The translations under genes and the position numbers were made by a program. A model generated the notes under the pieces. The model was given only the letters and a program-made list of their open reading frames with translations, was not told the DNA's origin and did no database searches. This document shows, piece by piece, positions 1 through 8,228 of a stretch of 64,000 nucleotides of DNA. The DNA is from Exiguobacterium sp. J17977 (GTDB lineage: Bacteria > Bacillota > Bacilli > Exiguobacteriales > Exiguobacteriaceae), in assembly GCF_018616375.1 (NCBI RefSeq), contig NZ_JAEQBB010000005.1, positions 1 to 64,000 of the forward strand, written 5' to 3'. Position 1 is the stretch's first letter. Each line of letters opens with the position of its first letter.

Positions 1-83
1 GGCTCCGGGATTGCCTGCGGAAAGCGTGGGCGCCGGAAGGACGAGCGATTCTATTGATGTTAGTCAACAAGCTGAAGAAGTAG
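1..83 (+). CDS. C-terminal end of an unidentified protein (partial)
   Basis: The frame beginning at position 3 is open from the window edge to a TAG at 81-83 and encodes about 26 residues, ending in a hydrophobic then lysine-rich tail (ILLMLVNKLKK). An intrinsic terminator starts within its last codons, which supports a real gene end. It converges on the DedA-like gene. The fragment is too short to assign a family. Confidence 0.4.
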   Translation, partial: LRDCLRKAWAPEGRAILLMLVNKLKK

Positions 84-109
84 GCGCTCATCGGCGCCTA
101 CTTCTTTTT
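75..109. terminator. Bidirectional intrinsic terminator
   Basis: A 13-bp perfect stem (AAGAAGTAGGCGC with its complement) around a 6-nt loop, with a T-run on the + strand and A-rich flank for the - strand. It overlaps the 3' ends of both converging genes. Confidence 0.85.
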
Positions 110-754
110 ATAACGATTAAGTTGTCGTTTAATCGGTTCACGAAACACGGTCGCGACGAGCGTCAACACGATTAAAACCGCGAGGGCGAGCAAGACCATC
201 TTCACATCCCCGCTCGCGAGACTGCTGCCGAGAAAGTTGTTGGCGAACGCTCCCGGAATCATGCCGACCGTCGTCGCGAGCACGTAAGCCGGTAGTCGCA
301 CTTTCGCCAGCCCGGAGGCATAACTGACCAAGTCAAAGTTGACGAGCGGGATTAGGCGTAAGATCAACACATAGAAGAACCCGTCCTCTTCGATTTTATG
401 TTGGAGTTTCTCATAGCTACTCGCTTCGAAATGATGCAAAAAGCGGTCACCAAAGCGGATTGCCACGTAATACGCGACGAGCGCGCTGAGTGTAGCCCCG
501 ATGACCGTATAGACAACGCCGGCGAACGTCCCGAACGCCAAGCCGCCGGCGACGGACAAGACGGACGTCGGGAAGAGGATGAGCGGACGGAACGTGAACA
601 AGATGATATAGACGAGCGGGGCGAGCCATCCGAATTGAACGATATAATCCCGAATCTCCGCCGGTCGCAAATCAATCCATTGATAGAGGAACATCGCCGT
701 CCCGAACACGACCAAGACGATGGCAATAATCCACTGCGTTTTCCACTTGTTCAT
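98..754 (-). CDS. TVP38/TMEM64 (DedA-like, SNARE-associated) membrane protein
   Basis: A 218-residue polytopic membrane protein. It begins with a hydrophobic segment at about residues 8-26 and contains the glycine-rich core typical of the VTT/SNARE-assoc family (GGLAFGTFAG, followed by a YYVAIRFG segment), then the RLIPLVNFDLVSYASGL motif that resembles the conserved re-entrant segment of this family. The C-terminus is basic. The ATG at 754 is preceded by AGGAGGG, so the start is well supported. The family is linked to lipid scrambling and membrane homeostasis in bacteria (established knowledge); the substrate here is unknown. It is divergent from the DIP1984-like gene. Confidence 0.85.
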   Translation of the reverse strand: MNKWKTQWIIAIVLVVFGTAMFLYQWIDLRPAEIRDYIVQFGWLAPLVYIILFTFRPLILFPTSVLSVAGGLAFGTFAGVVYTVIGATLSALVAYYVAIRFGDRFLHHFEASSYEKLQHKIEEDGFFYVLILRLIPLVNFDLVSYASGLAKVRLPAYVLATTVGMIPGAFANNFLGSSLASGDVKMVLLALAVLIVLTLVATVFREPIKRQLNRYKKK

Positions 755-869
755 CGGTCGCCCTCCTCTCTTTCTTTCATCATATCGCCTCGTCTCGAAA
801 AAGTAACGCCTTCCTTTTTTTAGGAGTCACATTATGGTACGGTTAGAAAAAGCAGAAGGAGGAATCCCT

Positions 870-1379
870 ATGTACTTGGCAGATGCCATCAAACTGAAGA
901 GCCTGCTCCATAAGCAGATTGATAAATTGTTAGAAGAAGTCGAGCGCGTCGCGTTCATCGAACTCGAGAAAGACGAGCCGCTCCCGACGATTCAATCGCG
1001 CTCACTCGAGGATATCGAAGTCGAACTCGAGTCGATTCGTCGAGATATGCGTTGTCTCGATCGTCTCGTTTATGAGGCGAACTTGAAGACGGTAATCGAG
1101 ACGCACGACGGGCCACTCCCGCTCGTCGAGGCCATTGAGTTCGCGATTCAACTACGTGCTCAGGCCCGCATGTATCAAGAACTATCCGAGCGTCCGAAGC
1201 GCGAGTTTCAATACGGTTTTGGTGAAGGAACTGCCGTCATCAAGCATGCACTCTACGATCCGGAGCTATATCGCTTGAAAGCGATAGACGTCGAGAAGCG
1301 GGCGAACCGCATCTCAAACGCCATCAACGCGGCCAACTATCGCACGGAGATTGACTTTGACCCGAGTCGTTACATGTGA
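870..1379 (+). CDS. DIP1984/septicolysin-like coiled-coil protein
   Basis: The ATG at 870 is chosen because AGAAGGAGG lies 6-8 nt upstream; the frame is open further upstream but lacks a ribosome site. The 169-residue product starts MYLADAIKLKSLL and is strongly helical, with charged heptads through about residue 120. The pattern (MxLAdAl..r..l...I..L, later a DGxxLxEAi.x.x.LR segment) resembles the DIP1984 family, whose function is unknown. This assignment is by recall of the pattern and is tentative. No signal peptide or membrane segment is visible. Confidence 0.6.
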   Translation: MYLADAIKLKSLLHKQIDKLLEEVERVAFIELEKDEPLPTIQSRSLEDIEVELESIRRDMRCLDRLVYEANLKTVIETHDGPLPLVEAIEFAIQLRAQARMYQELSERPKREFQYGFGEGTAVIKHALYDPELYRLKAIDVEKRANRISNAINAANYRTEIDFDPSRYM

Positions 1380-1408
1380 CCTTGGCCCGGTGAGACTCCG
1401 GGTCAAGG
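1380..1408. other. GC-rich hairpin after the DIP1984-like gene
   Basis: CCTTGGCCCGG pairs with CCGGGTCAAGG across a 7-nt loop directly after the stop codon. No T-run follows, so it may be an mRNA-stabilising hairpin or weak terminator. The bases from 1409 to 1532 hold no gene I can support. Confidence 0.5.
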
Positions 1409-1532
1409 ATTGGCGCCATCACTTGTTCCTACGTCTAGGATGAGCATACGGCCATGGACCAACCAATTACCGATGACCGATGACACCTTTACTTGTCACT
1501 CGTTCCTAACCAGACACGATTCAAGTGCGCCG

Positions 1533-1567
1533 AAAACGCGCCGGGGAACATTCCCTGGCGCGTTTTT
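1533..1567. terminator. Bidirectional intrinsic terminator
   Basis: AAAACGCGCC and GGCGCGTTTT form a strong stem that continues through GGGAA/TTCCC, with five Ts on one side and four As on the other. It ends the hypothetical gene on the - strand and can stop readthrough from the + strand. Confidence 0.85.
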
Positions 1568-2055
1568 CACATGTGGTGATTATGATGGTCCTGATGATGC
1601 GAGCTTGAACGGCGGCGCGGTGCCGGCTCGTCGGCGAACTTCTCCCCGTCCAAAATACCGAGCCGTTTATATTGGCGGTCAATCCGCTCTTTCGTCTCGT
1701 CGTGTACGTGCGGCGACTCCATGACCAAATGATAACTGCCGAGTGCGACCCGGAACGGCTCCATCTGTGTCCGTTCGACCGGGAACGATGTCACATCCCG
1801 CAAGTAGTCGGCGAGCCGGTTGGCCGACTCGTCACTCGGATGGTCGGCCAGGTCTGACGCGAATTGTTGCATGTCTTTCAAGAGACTGTTCGTCTTCACT
1901 TGCTTACCGATGCCCCCAATTACAGCGAACACGATAATACCGATAATCAAGAAAAAGAAAATCGGGAAAATGATCGGCGCCCCACTAAAAAACGAATCCC
2001 CCATCCCCGTCGAATCGATGTAAACCTCTTCTCCAAATGCAAACGTATGGACCAT
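1567..2055 (-). CDS. Hypothetical single-pass membrane protein with His-rich tail
   Basis: A 162-residue protein of unrecognised family. The ATG at 2055 is preferred over an upstream in-frame start because AAGGGGG lies 6 nt upstream. The N-terminal 25 residues are polar, residues about 27-50 form one strongly hydrophobic segment (IIFPIFFFLIIGIIVFAVIGG), and the remaining part is soluble and charged, with an FPVERTQMEPF stretch. It ends in an arginine/histidine-rich tail (PRRRSSSHHQDHHNHHM) that could bind metal or anionic surfaces (inference). The layout suggests an extracytoplasmic short N-terminus and a cytoplasmic C-terminal domain. Confidence 0.65.
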   Translation of the reverse strand: MVHTFAFGEEVYIDSTGMGDSFFSGAPIIFPIFFFLIIGIIVFAVIGGIGKQVKTNSLLKDMQQFASDLADHPSDESANRLADYLRDVTSFPVERTQMEPFRVALGSYHLVMESPHVHDETKERIDRQYKRLGILDGEKFADEPAPRRRSSSHHQDHHNHHM

Positions 2056-2112
2056 GATGTTGCCCCCTTTTCCTATAAATACGGACGCAGTCCCATTTGG
2101 TTTCAAGACAAT

Positions 2113-2137
2113 AAAAAAACCGTGGCATGCGCCACGG
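2113..2137 (-). terminator. Intrinsic terminator of the acetyltransferase gene
   Basis: CCGTGGC-atgc-GCCACGG stem followed, in the - direction, by seven Ts. Confidence 0.85.
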
Positions 2138-2146
2138 CTTCAGCGG

Positions 2147-2602
2147 TCAGTTCAATTGTTTCTCCATCATGATTCGAGGCTCGTTATCCTCTGTGTACGC
2201 CCCCATGATGTCGTAGCCACACAACAGATTCAAAATGATGACCCCTTTGTTCGTGTTGCGCGCTTTCGTTCGAATCGAATGGAACCCTTGTGCTTTCACC
2301 CACTCGAGTTGCGTGTCCATCAGCTTGCGGCCAATCCCATGCTTTTGAAACTCAGGGTGGACGCCGCCGGCCCAGCTATAGAAGCGATACGGCTCGGCCT
2401 CATAACCGATTTTGAAGCCGACGAGACGCTCGTCTGAGAATGCGAGCAACACGAGCGGGTTGGCATGGCGATACAGCCGTTCTTTAAAACGCAGTTGATC
2501 GATGTCCCCGTATAACGTCCGATACAGGTTAAAGAATTCCTCTTCATAGTCTTTGAAATTCGTTGTCACATCTTTCACGATAAATGAACTGGTCGTACTC
2601 AT
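2147..2602 (-). CDS. GNAT-family N-acetyltransferase
   Basis: A 151-residue protein from the ATG at 2602, which has AAAGGGGA upstream; the open frame extends to 2689 but overlaps the 3' end of trmH. The GNAT core is visible: a beta strand LVLLAFSDERLVGFKIGYE, then motif A in the form GVHPEFQKHGIGRKLMDTQL, where the Q/R-x-x-G-x-G/A loop binds acetyl-CoA pyrophosphate, and a C-terminal ILNLLCGYDIMG segment. The acceptor substrate cannot be told from sequence. It lies directly downstream of trmH in the same direction and may be co-transcribed. Confidence 0.85.
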   Translation of the reverse strand: MSTTSSFIVKDVTTNFKDYEEEFFNLYRTLYGDIDQLRFKERLYRHANPLVLLAFSDERLVGFKIGYEAEPYRFYSWAGGVHPEFQKHGIGRKLMDTQLEWVKAQGFHSIRTKARNTNKGVIILNLLCGYDIMGAYTEDNEPRIMMEKQLN

Positions 2603-2660
2603 CTTTCCATCCCCTTTCAGTATATGGACAAGTTGCTCGTACGCCTGTACCTTTCGCCGT

Positions 2661-3425
2661 TTACTCCGTTTTTCCTGTCTCGCGCGCAAAAGCGGTCAAA
2701 CCTTTTTGCTTATATACGCCGAGTGACCGCTTCGGAAGACTCTTCACCATCCAATTTTTTAAGATGCGCTGTTTGTCTTCTGCCTTCAGTCCATAGCCGT
2801 CCGTCACGACGTGGCGCGCCCGCGTCGTCACATCGTATAACGAGATGGCGGCAGCGACCGAGATGTTCAAGCTTTGGACGTAGCCTTGCATCGGAATCAA
2901 ATAATTGCCGTCCGCTTTGGCGAGCGCCCGTTCCGATACGCCGTGATGTTCATTCCCGAATAAGAGCACGGTCGGTTTCGAGACGTCGATGTCCTCGAGC
3001 GGGACCGCCTCTTCACTGAGTGCCGTCGCGAGCACTTGATAACCGTCGGCCTTCAACCGATCGATTGCGTCCTCGATGGAAGGGTGTTCGACCACGTCGA
3101 CCCAACGATCAGCGCTCTTGGCAATAATCGAGTTCGGTTTGAACTTGGCTCGTCCTTCGACGACGTGCAATGTCTGGACACCGAACGCGTCCGCCGACCG
3201 GAGCACGGCCGACTGATTGTGTGGGTCATCGACCCCTTCCGTCAAAATCGTGATATGGTTCGTCCGTAAATCCAACACTTCCTGCATCCGTTTGACACGG
3301 TCTGGCATCAACATGCTATATAGCAGTCGGTCTTCTTCTAATAAAAGGCCCGACTGCAACAACTCCTCAAGCATGGTCGCCTGCTCTTCTTTTGATAATG
3401 CCGATGTCGTCTGTCTCCATCCCAT
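2661..3425 (-). CDS. trmH: TrmH-like tRNA (guanosine-2'-O) methyltransferase
   Basis: A SPOUT-class RNA 2'-O-methyltransferase of 254 residues. It shows the three SpoU motifs: DDPHNQSAVLRSADAFG (motif 1, with the catalytic Arg and Asn), VLLFGNEHHGVSE (motif 2), and IPMQGYVQSLNISVAAAI (motif 3, the knotted SAM site). The N-terminal RVKRMQEVLDLRTNHITIL segment matches the TrmH layout that methylates G18 of tRNA (established for the family). The ATG at 3425 is chosen, since AAAGGGG is 8 nt upstream and the further upstream TTG lacks a ribosome site. Confidence 0.85.
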   Translation of the reverse strand: MGWRQTTSALSKEEQATMLEELLQSGLLLEEDRLLYSMLMPDRVKRMQEVLDLRTNHITILTEGVDDPHNQSAVLRSADAFGVQTLHVVEGRAKFKPNSIIAKSADRWVDVVEHPSIEDAIDRLKADGYQVLATALSEEAVPLEDIDVSKPTVLLFGNEHHGVSERALAKADGNYLIPMQGYVQSLNISVAAAISLYDVTTRARHVVTDGYGLKAEDKQRILKNWMVKSLPKRSLGVYKQKGLTAFARETGKTE

Positions 3426-3543
3426 CGTTCTCGCCCCTTTCAACCTCTAGTATTGTAGCGAGATTCGTTCCGACTGACAAGCTAATGGAGGAACGAGTCA
3501 AATTGGGTTCGATTATGAAAATCTATGAAAATTAGGAAAACGG

Positions 3544-3592
3544 TTGCACAAAGTTATGCAATCGATTACAATCATCTATGCAAGCGATTGCA
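3544..3592 (+). promoter_or_regulatory. Sigma-A promoter with two LacI/MalR-type operators for the PTS gene
   Basis: TTGCAC (3544-3549), a 17-bp spacer and TACAAT (3567-3572) form the promoter. Two dyads of the pattern TGCAAnCGnTTGCA follow: TGCAATCGATTACA at 3557-3570, overlapping the -10, and the perfect TGCAAGCGATTGCA at 3579-3592, over the expected transcription start. Centres are 22 bp apart, two helical turns, which suits cooperative binding by a LacI-family repressor. The half-site matches MalR-like operators more closely than the CcpA cre consensus (recalled, not searched). Confidence 0.75.
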
Positions 3593-3646
3593 TTGACAGT
3601 CGCCATAGACAGATAAAAAGTTCCGCATAGGAAGGAAGCGTATCAC

Positions 3647-5275
3647 ATGAAACAACTCATCTCGTTCGACTTTTGGCAGAAACTCGGCAAGGCCTTAATG
3701 GTCGTCATCGCCGTCATGCCGGCCGCGGGTCTCATGATCTCGATCGGTAAATTGATTGGCATGTCAGCCGGAGACGTCAGCATCTTGCTCACGACGGCTC
3801 GCATCATTGAAGATCTCGGTTGGGGAATCATCGTCAACTTACATATCTTGTTCGCAGTCGCCATCGGTGGCTCGTGGGCGAAAGATAAAGCCGGCGGTGC
3901 CTTCGCTGCACTGATTGCCTTTATCTTGATTAACCGTGTCACAGGTGCCATCTTCGGCGTCAACGGAGCAATGCTCCAAGACCCGGAAGCGACTGTCCAG
4001 TCTCTCTTCGGAGCTGACCTTGTCGTCGCCGACTACTTCACATCTGTACTCGGTTCACCAGCTCTCAACATGGGCGTGTTCGTCGGGATTATCGCCGGTT
4101 TCCTTGGTGGAGCCCTTTATAACAAGTTCTATAACTTCAACAAATTGCCGAACGCCCTCTCGTTCTTCAACGGGAAGCGCTTCGTCCCATTCGTCGTCAT
4201 TCTCGGTTCGGTCGTTGCCGCCATCGCCTTGTCGATCATTTGGCCGACGATTCAAGGCGCGCTCAATAGCTTCGGTGAATGGATTGCCACATCACGCAAC
4301 ACGGCACCAGTCCTCGCGCCGTTCATCTACGGTGCGCTCGAGCGTCTCCTCTTGCCGTTCGGTTTGCATCACATGCTCACCGTACCGATGAACTACACGG
4401 AGCTCGGTGGCACGTACACGATTTTGACAGGTGCGACAGCCGGTTCGGTCGTTGCGGGTCAAGATCCGCTCTGGTTGGCTTGGGTCACAGACCTCGTTAA
4501 CCTTCGCGCCGCTGGTGATACAGCCGCTTACAACGCCTTGCTCGCTGACGTCGTACCGGCCCGCTTCAAAGTCGGTCAAGTCATCTTGTCGTTCGCTGCC
4601 TTGATCGGTGCCGCTTATGCGATGTACCGCAACGTTGACGAAGACAAGAAAGCACAATACAAACCGATGTTCTTGTCGGCTGGTCTCGCCGTCTTCTTGA
4701 CGGGTGTCACAGAACCAATCGAATTCATGTTCATGTTCGTCGCGCCAGTCCTTTACGTCGTCTACGCGCTCATGGCCGGTGCCGCCTTCGCTTTAGCGGA
4801 TGTCATCGATCTTCGTGTCCACGCGTTCGGTGCGATTGAATTGCTCACACGCATCCCGATGATTGTCAAAGCAGGGTTGCTCCAAGATTTGATTAACTTC
4901 TTCCTCGTGTCGGCCGTCTTCTTCTTCTTGAACTTCGGTGTGTTCAACTTCTTCATCAAGAAGATGAACCTTCCGACGCCTGGCCGTAACGGGAACTATA
5001 TGGAAGAAACAACTGAGAAATCGAACGTGACCGGCAACGAGCAGGTCATGGGGATTATCGCTCTACTCGGTGGGGAAGAGAACATCGAGGACGTCGATGC
5101 CTGCATGACGCGTCTCCGTGTCACAGTCAAAGACATGTCGCTCGTCTCAGAAGAGAGCGAATGGAAAAAGAACGGCGCCATGGGTCTTATCTTAAAAGAC
5201 CGCGGTGTCCAAGCAATCTACGGCCCGAAAGCCGACGTATTGAAGTCAGATATTCAAGACGTCATCGGTGCATAA
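3647..5275 (+). CDS. PTS EIICB transporter, glucose/maltose family
   Basis: A 542-residue sugar permease of the glucose superfamily of the phosphotransferase system. The membrane EIIC domain covers about residues 1-430, beginning FWQKLGKALMVVIAVMPAAGLM and containing the VTEPIEFMFMF motif of the substrate site. A linker leads to a C-terminal EIIB domain with the phosphorylated cysteine Cys486 in DACMTRLRV. No EIIA domain is present, so an EIIA from elsewhere must serve it. The MalR-like operators upstream suggest an alpha-glucoside such as maltose (inference); glucose or glucosamine are alternatives. A GGAAGG site precedes the ATG. Confidence 0.85.
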   Translation: MKQLISFDFWQKLGKALMVVIAVMPAAGLMISIGKLIGMSAGDVSILLTTARIIEDLGWGIIVNLHILFAVAIGGSWAKDKAGGAFAALIAFILINRVTGAIFGVNGAMLQDPEATVQSLFGADLVVADYFTSVLGSPALNMGVFVGIIAGFLGGALYNKFYNFNKLPNALSFFNGKRFVPFVVILGSVVAAIALSIIWPTIQGALNSFGEWIATSRNTAPVLAPFIYGALERLLLPFGLHHMLTVPMNYTELGGTYTILTGATAGSVVAGQDPLWLAWVTDLVNLRAAGDTAAYNALLADVVPARFKVGQVILSFAALIGAAYAMYRNVDEDKKAQYKPMFLSAGLAVFLTGVTEPIEFMFMFVAPVLYVVYALMAGAAFALADVIDLRVHAFGAIELLTRIPMIVKAGLLQDLINFFLVSAVFFFLNFGVFNFFIKKMNLPTPGRNGNYMEETTEKSNVTGNEQVMGIIALLGGEENIEDVDACMTRLRVTVKDMSLVSEESEWKKNGAMGLILKDRGVQAIYGPKADVLKSDIQDVIGA

Positions 5276-5277
5276 TC

Positions 5278-5311
5278 AACAGGCCAGCTCGTACGAGTTG
5301 GCCTGTTTTTT
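5278..5311 (+). terminator. Intrinsic terminator after the PTS gene
   Basis: AACAGGCCA/TGGCCTGTT stem with a six-T tail, between the PTS gene and the EEP gene. It may let only part of the transcripts continue into the downstream gene, which has its own ribosome site but no obvious promoter. Confidence 0.85.
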
Positions 5312-5327
5312 CTAAAGGAGGACTACC

Positions 5328-6119
5328 GTGAATATTTTAACGCTGAACTGTCACGCCTGGTTAGAGGACCGTCAACAAGAGAAAATCGACTCGATTGTCG
5401 AACGAATCGCGAGCGAGGAATATGACATCATCGCACTCCAAGAAGTGAATCAACATAAAGAAGCCCCGCTCATCGACGGCTTGATTCGAGAGAACAACTT
5501 CGCCTATGTGCTCGTCGAGCGTTTGAAAGAGCAAGGCGTCGATTACTACATGACATGGGACTTCGCCCATTACGGCTATGACATCTACGAGGAAGGCGTC
5601 GCCATTTTGTCGCGCACCCCGTTCGTGTCGACCGAATCGTTCTTCGTCTCCCAGACGACCGACCCGAACGATTACAAATCTCGGAAAATCGTCAAGGCGA
5701 TCGTGGACGGCATGGACGCACCGACGGCAATTTACTCGTGTCACCTCGGTTGGTGGCATGATGCCGACGAACCGGTGCGCCATCAGCTCGATGAACTGTT
5801 GCGCCGCGTCGAGGACGACGACCGTGCTTTGTTGCTCGGTGACTTCAATAACGACGCGTTCATCCGTGGCGAAGGGTACGACTACTTGATCGAGCACGGC
5901 CTCCAAGACTTGTTCCATTTGGCGACCGAGCGTGAAGGTGATGCGACCGTCCAAGGCAAGATTGCCGGCTGGGACGAGAACAAGCAGGCGCTTCGCATCG
6001 ACTTGATGCTGACAAACGCCCCGATTCACGTCTCACGCCATGCCGTCGTCTTTGACGGCGAGAACGGTCCGATCGTCTCCGACCATGCCGGTGTCGAAGC
6101 GACGGCATTCTGGCGCTAA
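5328..6119 (+). CDS. Endonuclease/exonuclease/phosphatase (EEP) family hydrolase
   Basis: 263 residues, starting at a GTG preceded by AAAGGAGG. Characteristic EEP motifs appear in order: LTLNCHAW near the N-terminus, IIALQEVNQH with the metal-binding Glu, SCHLGWWHD with a catalytic His, LLGDFNND with the Asp/Asn pair, IDLMLT, and the terminal SDHAG. This is a metal-dependent phosphodiesterase fold whose members act on DNA, lipids or sugar phosphates. No signal peptide is present, so it acts in the cytoplasm. Position behind the PTS gene hints at a role in sugar metabolism, but the substrate is not known. Confidence 0.85.
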   Translation: MNILTLNCHAWLEDRQQEKIDSIVERIASEEYDIIALQEVNQHKEAPLIDGLIRENNFAYVLVERLKEQGVDYYMTWDFAHYGYDIYEEGVAILSRTPFVSTESFFVSQTTDPNDYKSRKIVKAIVDGMDAPTAIYSCHLGWWHDADEPVRHQLDELLRRVEDDDRALLLGDFNNDAFIRGEGYDYLIEHGLQDLFHLATEREGDATVQGKIAGWDENKQALRIDLMLTNAPIHVSRHAVVFDGENGPIVSDHAGVEATAFWR

Positions 6120-6123
6120 TCAG

Positions 6124-6159
6124 ACCCTTTTCTTTCACAATGTGAGAGAAAAGGGTTTT
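6124..6159 (+). terminator. Intrinsic terminator
   Basis: ACCCTTTTCT and AGAAAAGGGT pair around a TTCACAATGTGAG inner hairpin, followed by TTTT. Confidence 0.8.
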
Positions 6160-6236
6160 GCTTTTGACGAAAATTCGGTATGGTTGGAAACGACTGATGT
6201 CTAACGACCATTCTTTTTTGAAAGTAGTGATTTCTT

Positions 6237-7418
6237 TTGACGACTTCTTCAACGCTCAGTCGGACCGACTGGACGCTTATTTTATCACTCGCCCTGCTCA
6301 CGTTTGTGCTCGGGACGAGTGAATTTGTCATCGTCGGGATTTTGCCTGATATCGCCGACGGTCTATCGATTTCGATTGCCACGGCCGGAACGCTCGTCTC
6401 GGCATTCGCCATCACGTTCGCCATCGGCACGCCACTGACGATGTCATTGACGAGCCATTTACCGAAACGAAAACTGATGCTCGTGCTCACCGCTCTGTTC
6501 ATCGTCTTCAACCTATTCAGCAGTCTCGCTCCGACGTACGGGATCTTGCTCGTGCTCCGGATGATGACCGCCGTCGTGACGGGCGTGCTCATCTCGCTCG
6601 CCATGCTCGTCGCCAGTGAATCGGTACCGACCGGGAAGCGCGGGATTGCCGTCTCGTTCATTTTCGGTGGCTTTACGATGGCGAACGTATTCGGCGTCCC
6701 GCTCGGTACGTTCATCGGCCAACGGACCGGATGGGAAACGACGTTCCTGTTGACGACCGCCTTAGGTGTCATCGCGCTCTTCGCCGTCTATCGCGTCGTC
6801 CCGAGTCAATTAACGAGCACCAAGACGTCGATTGCCGATCAATTGCGCCTCTTGACGAACCCGCGAATTTTAATCGCGTTCTTCATCCCGGCGTTCGGCT
6901 TCGGCGCGACGTACGTCGTCTATACGTACCTCGTCCCGATTTTGAAAAGTGTGCTCGGCGTCCCTATCGCATGGATCAGTCCAATCCTGTTCGCTTACGG
7001 GTTCATCTCCATCTTCAGCAATATGGCGGCCGGTAAAATCGCCAGTCACAATCCGATCGGTCGGCTCCGATACGTCTTCCTCATTCAAGCGCTCGTCTTG
7101 GCGGCGTTGTATGTGACGACGTCGAACGTGACGCTCGGCCTGATCAATATCGCGTTCATGTCGTTCATGGCGATTCTACTGACGACATCGACGCAAATCT
7201 ATTTGATCGACTTGGCCGAGAAGTTCAATCCGGACGCCAAAGGCCTGGCTTCATCGCTCATGCCGGTCGCGAGCAACGTCGGCATCGGTATGGGCTCAGC
7301 GCTCGGCGGGCTCGTCTATGCGAACGCACCCGTCATGACGCTCGCCCTCGTCGGGGGAGCCGTAGCACTCTTGACGGCATTGTTAACCACCGTCAGTTAT
7401 AAGCTCGACCAACGTTAA
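6237..7418 (+). CDS. MFS transporter, AraJ-like drug/sugar efflux type
   Basis: 393 residues and 12 predicted membrane helices. The N-terminal helix carries the LGTSEFVIVGILPDIADGL signature seen in DHA1-type AraJ/YdhP exporters, and the loop between helices 2 and 3 reads SHLPKRKLML in place of the usual G-R-R loop. The start is a TTG at 6237 with only a weak AAAGTAGTG upstream; no better in-frame start exists before the first helix. The substrate is unknown; members export arabinose, chloramphenicol-like drugs or purines. It is followed by a bidirectional terminator. Confidence 0.85.
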   Translation: MTTSSTLSRTDWTLILSLALLTFVLGTSEFVIVGILPDIADGLSISIATAGTLVSAFAITFAIGTPLTMSLTSHLPKRKLMLVLTALFIVFNLFSSLAPTYGILLVLRMMTAVVTGVLISLAMLVASESVPTGKRGIAVSFIFGGFTMANVFGVPLGTFIGQRTGWETTFLLTTALGVIALFAVYRVVPSQLTSTKTSIADQLRLLTNPRILIAFFIPAFGFGATYVVYTYLVPILKSVLGVPIAWISPILFAYGFISIFSNMAAGKIASHNPIGRLRYVFLIQALVLAALYVTTSNVTLGLINIAFMSFMAILLTTSTQIYLIDLAEKFNPDAKGLASSLMPVASNVGIGMGSALGGLVYANAPVMTLALVGGAVALLTALLTTVSYKLDQR

Positions 7419-7449
7419 AACAGCGTGCCCACGTCGGGCACGCTGTTTT
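7417..7449. terminator. Bidirectional intrinsic terminator
   Basis: AAAACAGCGTGCCC-acgtc-GGGCACGCTGTTTT, a perfect 14-bp stem including the A/T flanks, between two converging genes. Confidence 0.9.
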
Positions 7450-8153
7450 CATAACCAATCGATGATTTGGTCGATCGTCTCGTCTTGTTGCTCTTTGGCG
7501 CTGAGCGGGCTGTCGTTATCCCCATCCTGCGGTCCGTACATCCCAAAATTGGCGTGATTGCCGTCCTTAATCTGATGGAAGACGGCGTCATTCGGGACGT
7601 TGTCACGGCTCGCTTCGATATCAGCCGGTGTGGCCAGACCGTCGATTTCCCCAGAGACGGACAAGACACGCAGATTGCTATCCGCCATCGTACTGATTGG
7701 GTACGACGCGAGGAAGATGACGCCCTCGACTTGTTCCTCGTGTTCGAGCGCGTAACCGGACGCGGCCGAACCGCCGAGTGAATGCCCCCCGACGACCCAA
7801 CGCTCGATGTCTGGATGGGCGGCGATGATGGCATCTGCGGCATCGATATCGGCTATCCCGAGATTCAAGCGCAACGATGGGATGGCGACGAAGATTCCTT
7901 CTTCCGCTAACCTTGCTCCATAATAGGCGTACGCCTCTTTCTCGACTTTCGCTCCCGGATACAGGATGACACCAACCTCGCTGTCGGTCTGCCCAAACTC
8001 GAGACGATTGTCCACTTCCGTCGCCTCAGCCGCGTAACCGCGCGCTTCTTCCGTCGGTCCGTACGTCAGTTGCGTCCACACGAGGAAGCCGATGATGGCG
8101 ACCAAGATGACCCCTAATAGGCCAAGGCCAATCCACTTCAGTTTTTTCTTCAT
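7449..8153 (-). CDS. Membrane-anchored alpha/beta hydrolase
   Basis: 234 residues with an N-terminal signal-anchor (residues about 7-27) and an extracytoplasmic alpha/beta-hydrolase domain. The nucleophile elbow is GGHSLGGSAA, the acid is probably in SGEIDGL and the catalytic His in DGNHANFG, giving a complete Ser-Asp-His triad. The small size and the VILYPGAKVEKEAYAYYG motif fit the abhydrolase-5/dienelactone-hydrolase-like group found in Bacillales. The substrate is unknown; an ester or carbohydrate ester outside the cell is plausible. Divergent from the NCS2 gene. Confidence 0.85.
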   Translation of the reverse strand: MKKKLKWIGLGLLGVILVAIIGFLVWTQLTYGPTEEARGYAAEATEVDNRLEFGQTDSEVGVILYPGAKVEKEAYAYYGARLAEEGIFVAIPSLRLNLGIADIDAADAIIAAHPDIERWVVGGHSLGGSAASGYALEHEEQVEGVIFLASYPISTMADSNLRVLSVSGEIDGLATPADIEASRDNVPNDAVFHQIKDGNHANFGMYGPQDGDNDSPLSAKEQQDETIDQIIDWL

Positions 8154-8166
8154 TATATACCTCCAT

Positions 8167-8195
8167 TTGCATCCACTTCCCCGTCACGGTACACT
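8167..8195 (+). promoter_or_regulatory. Sigma-A promoter of the NCS2 permease gene
   Basis: TTGCAT at 8167-8172, a 17-bp spacer and TACACT at 8190-8195, ending 33 bp before the start codon. No PurBox is visible here, unlike at pbuG. Confidence 0.65.
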
Positions 8196-8228
8196 AGTAG
8201 TAAAAAAGGGAAATACCAGGGGGACACC

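Noticed and set aside
364-726. Long frames opposite real genes, such as this one under the DedA-like gene
   Set aside because: They have no ribosome site, odd composition and lie entirely within well-supported genes, as expected of shadows in CG-rich coding DNA.
1409-1532. A small gene between the DIP1984-like gene and the hypothetical membrane protein
   Set aside because: An open frame exists but without a ribosome site, and it runs into the terminator and the antisense of the next gene.
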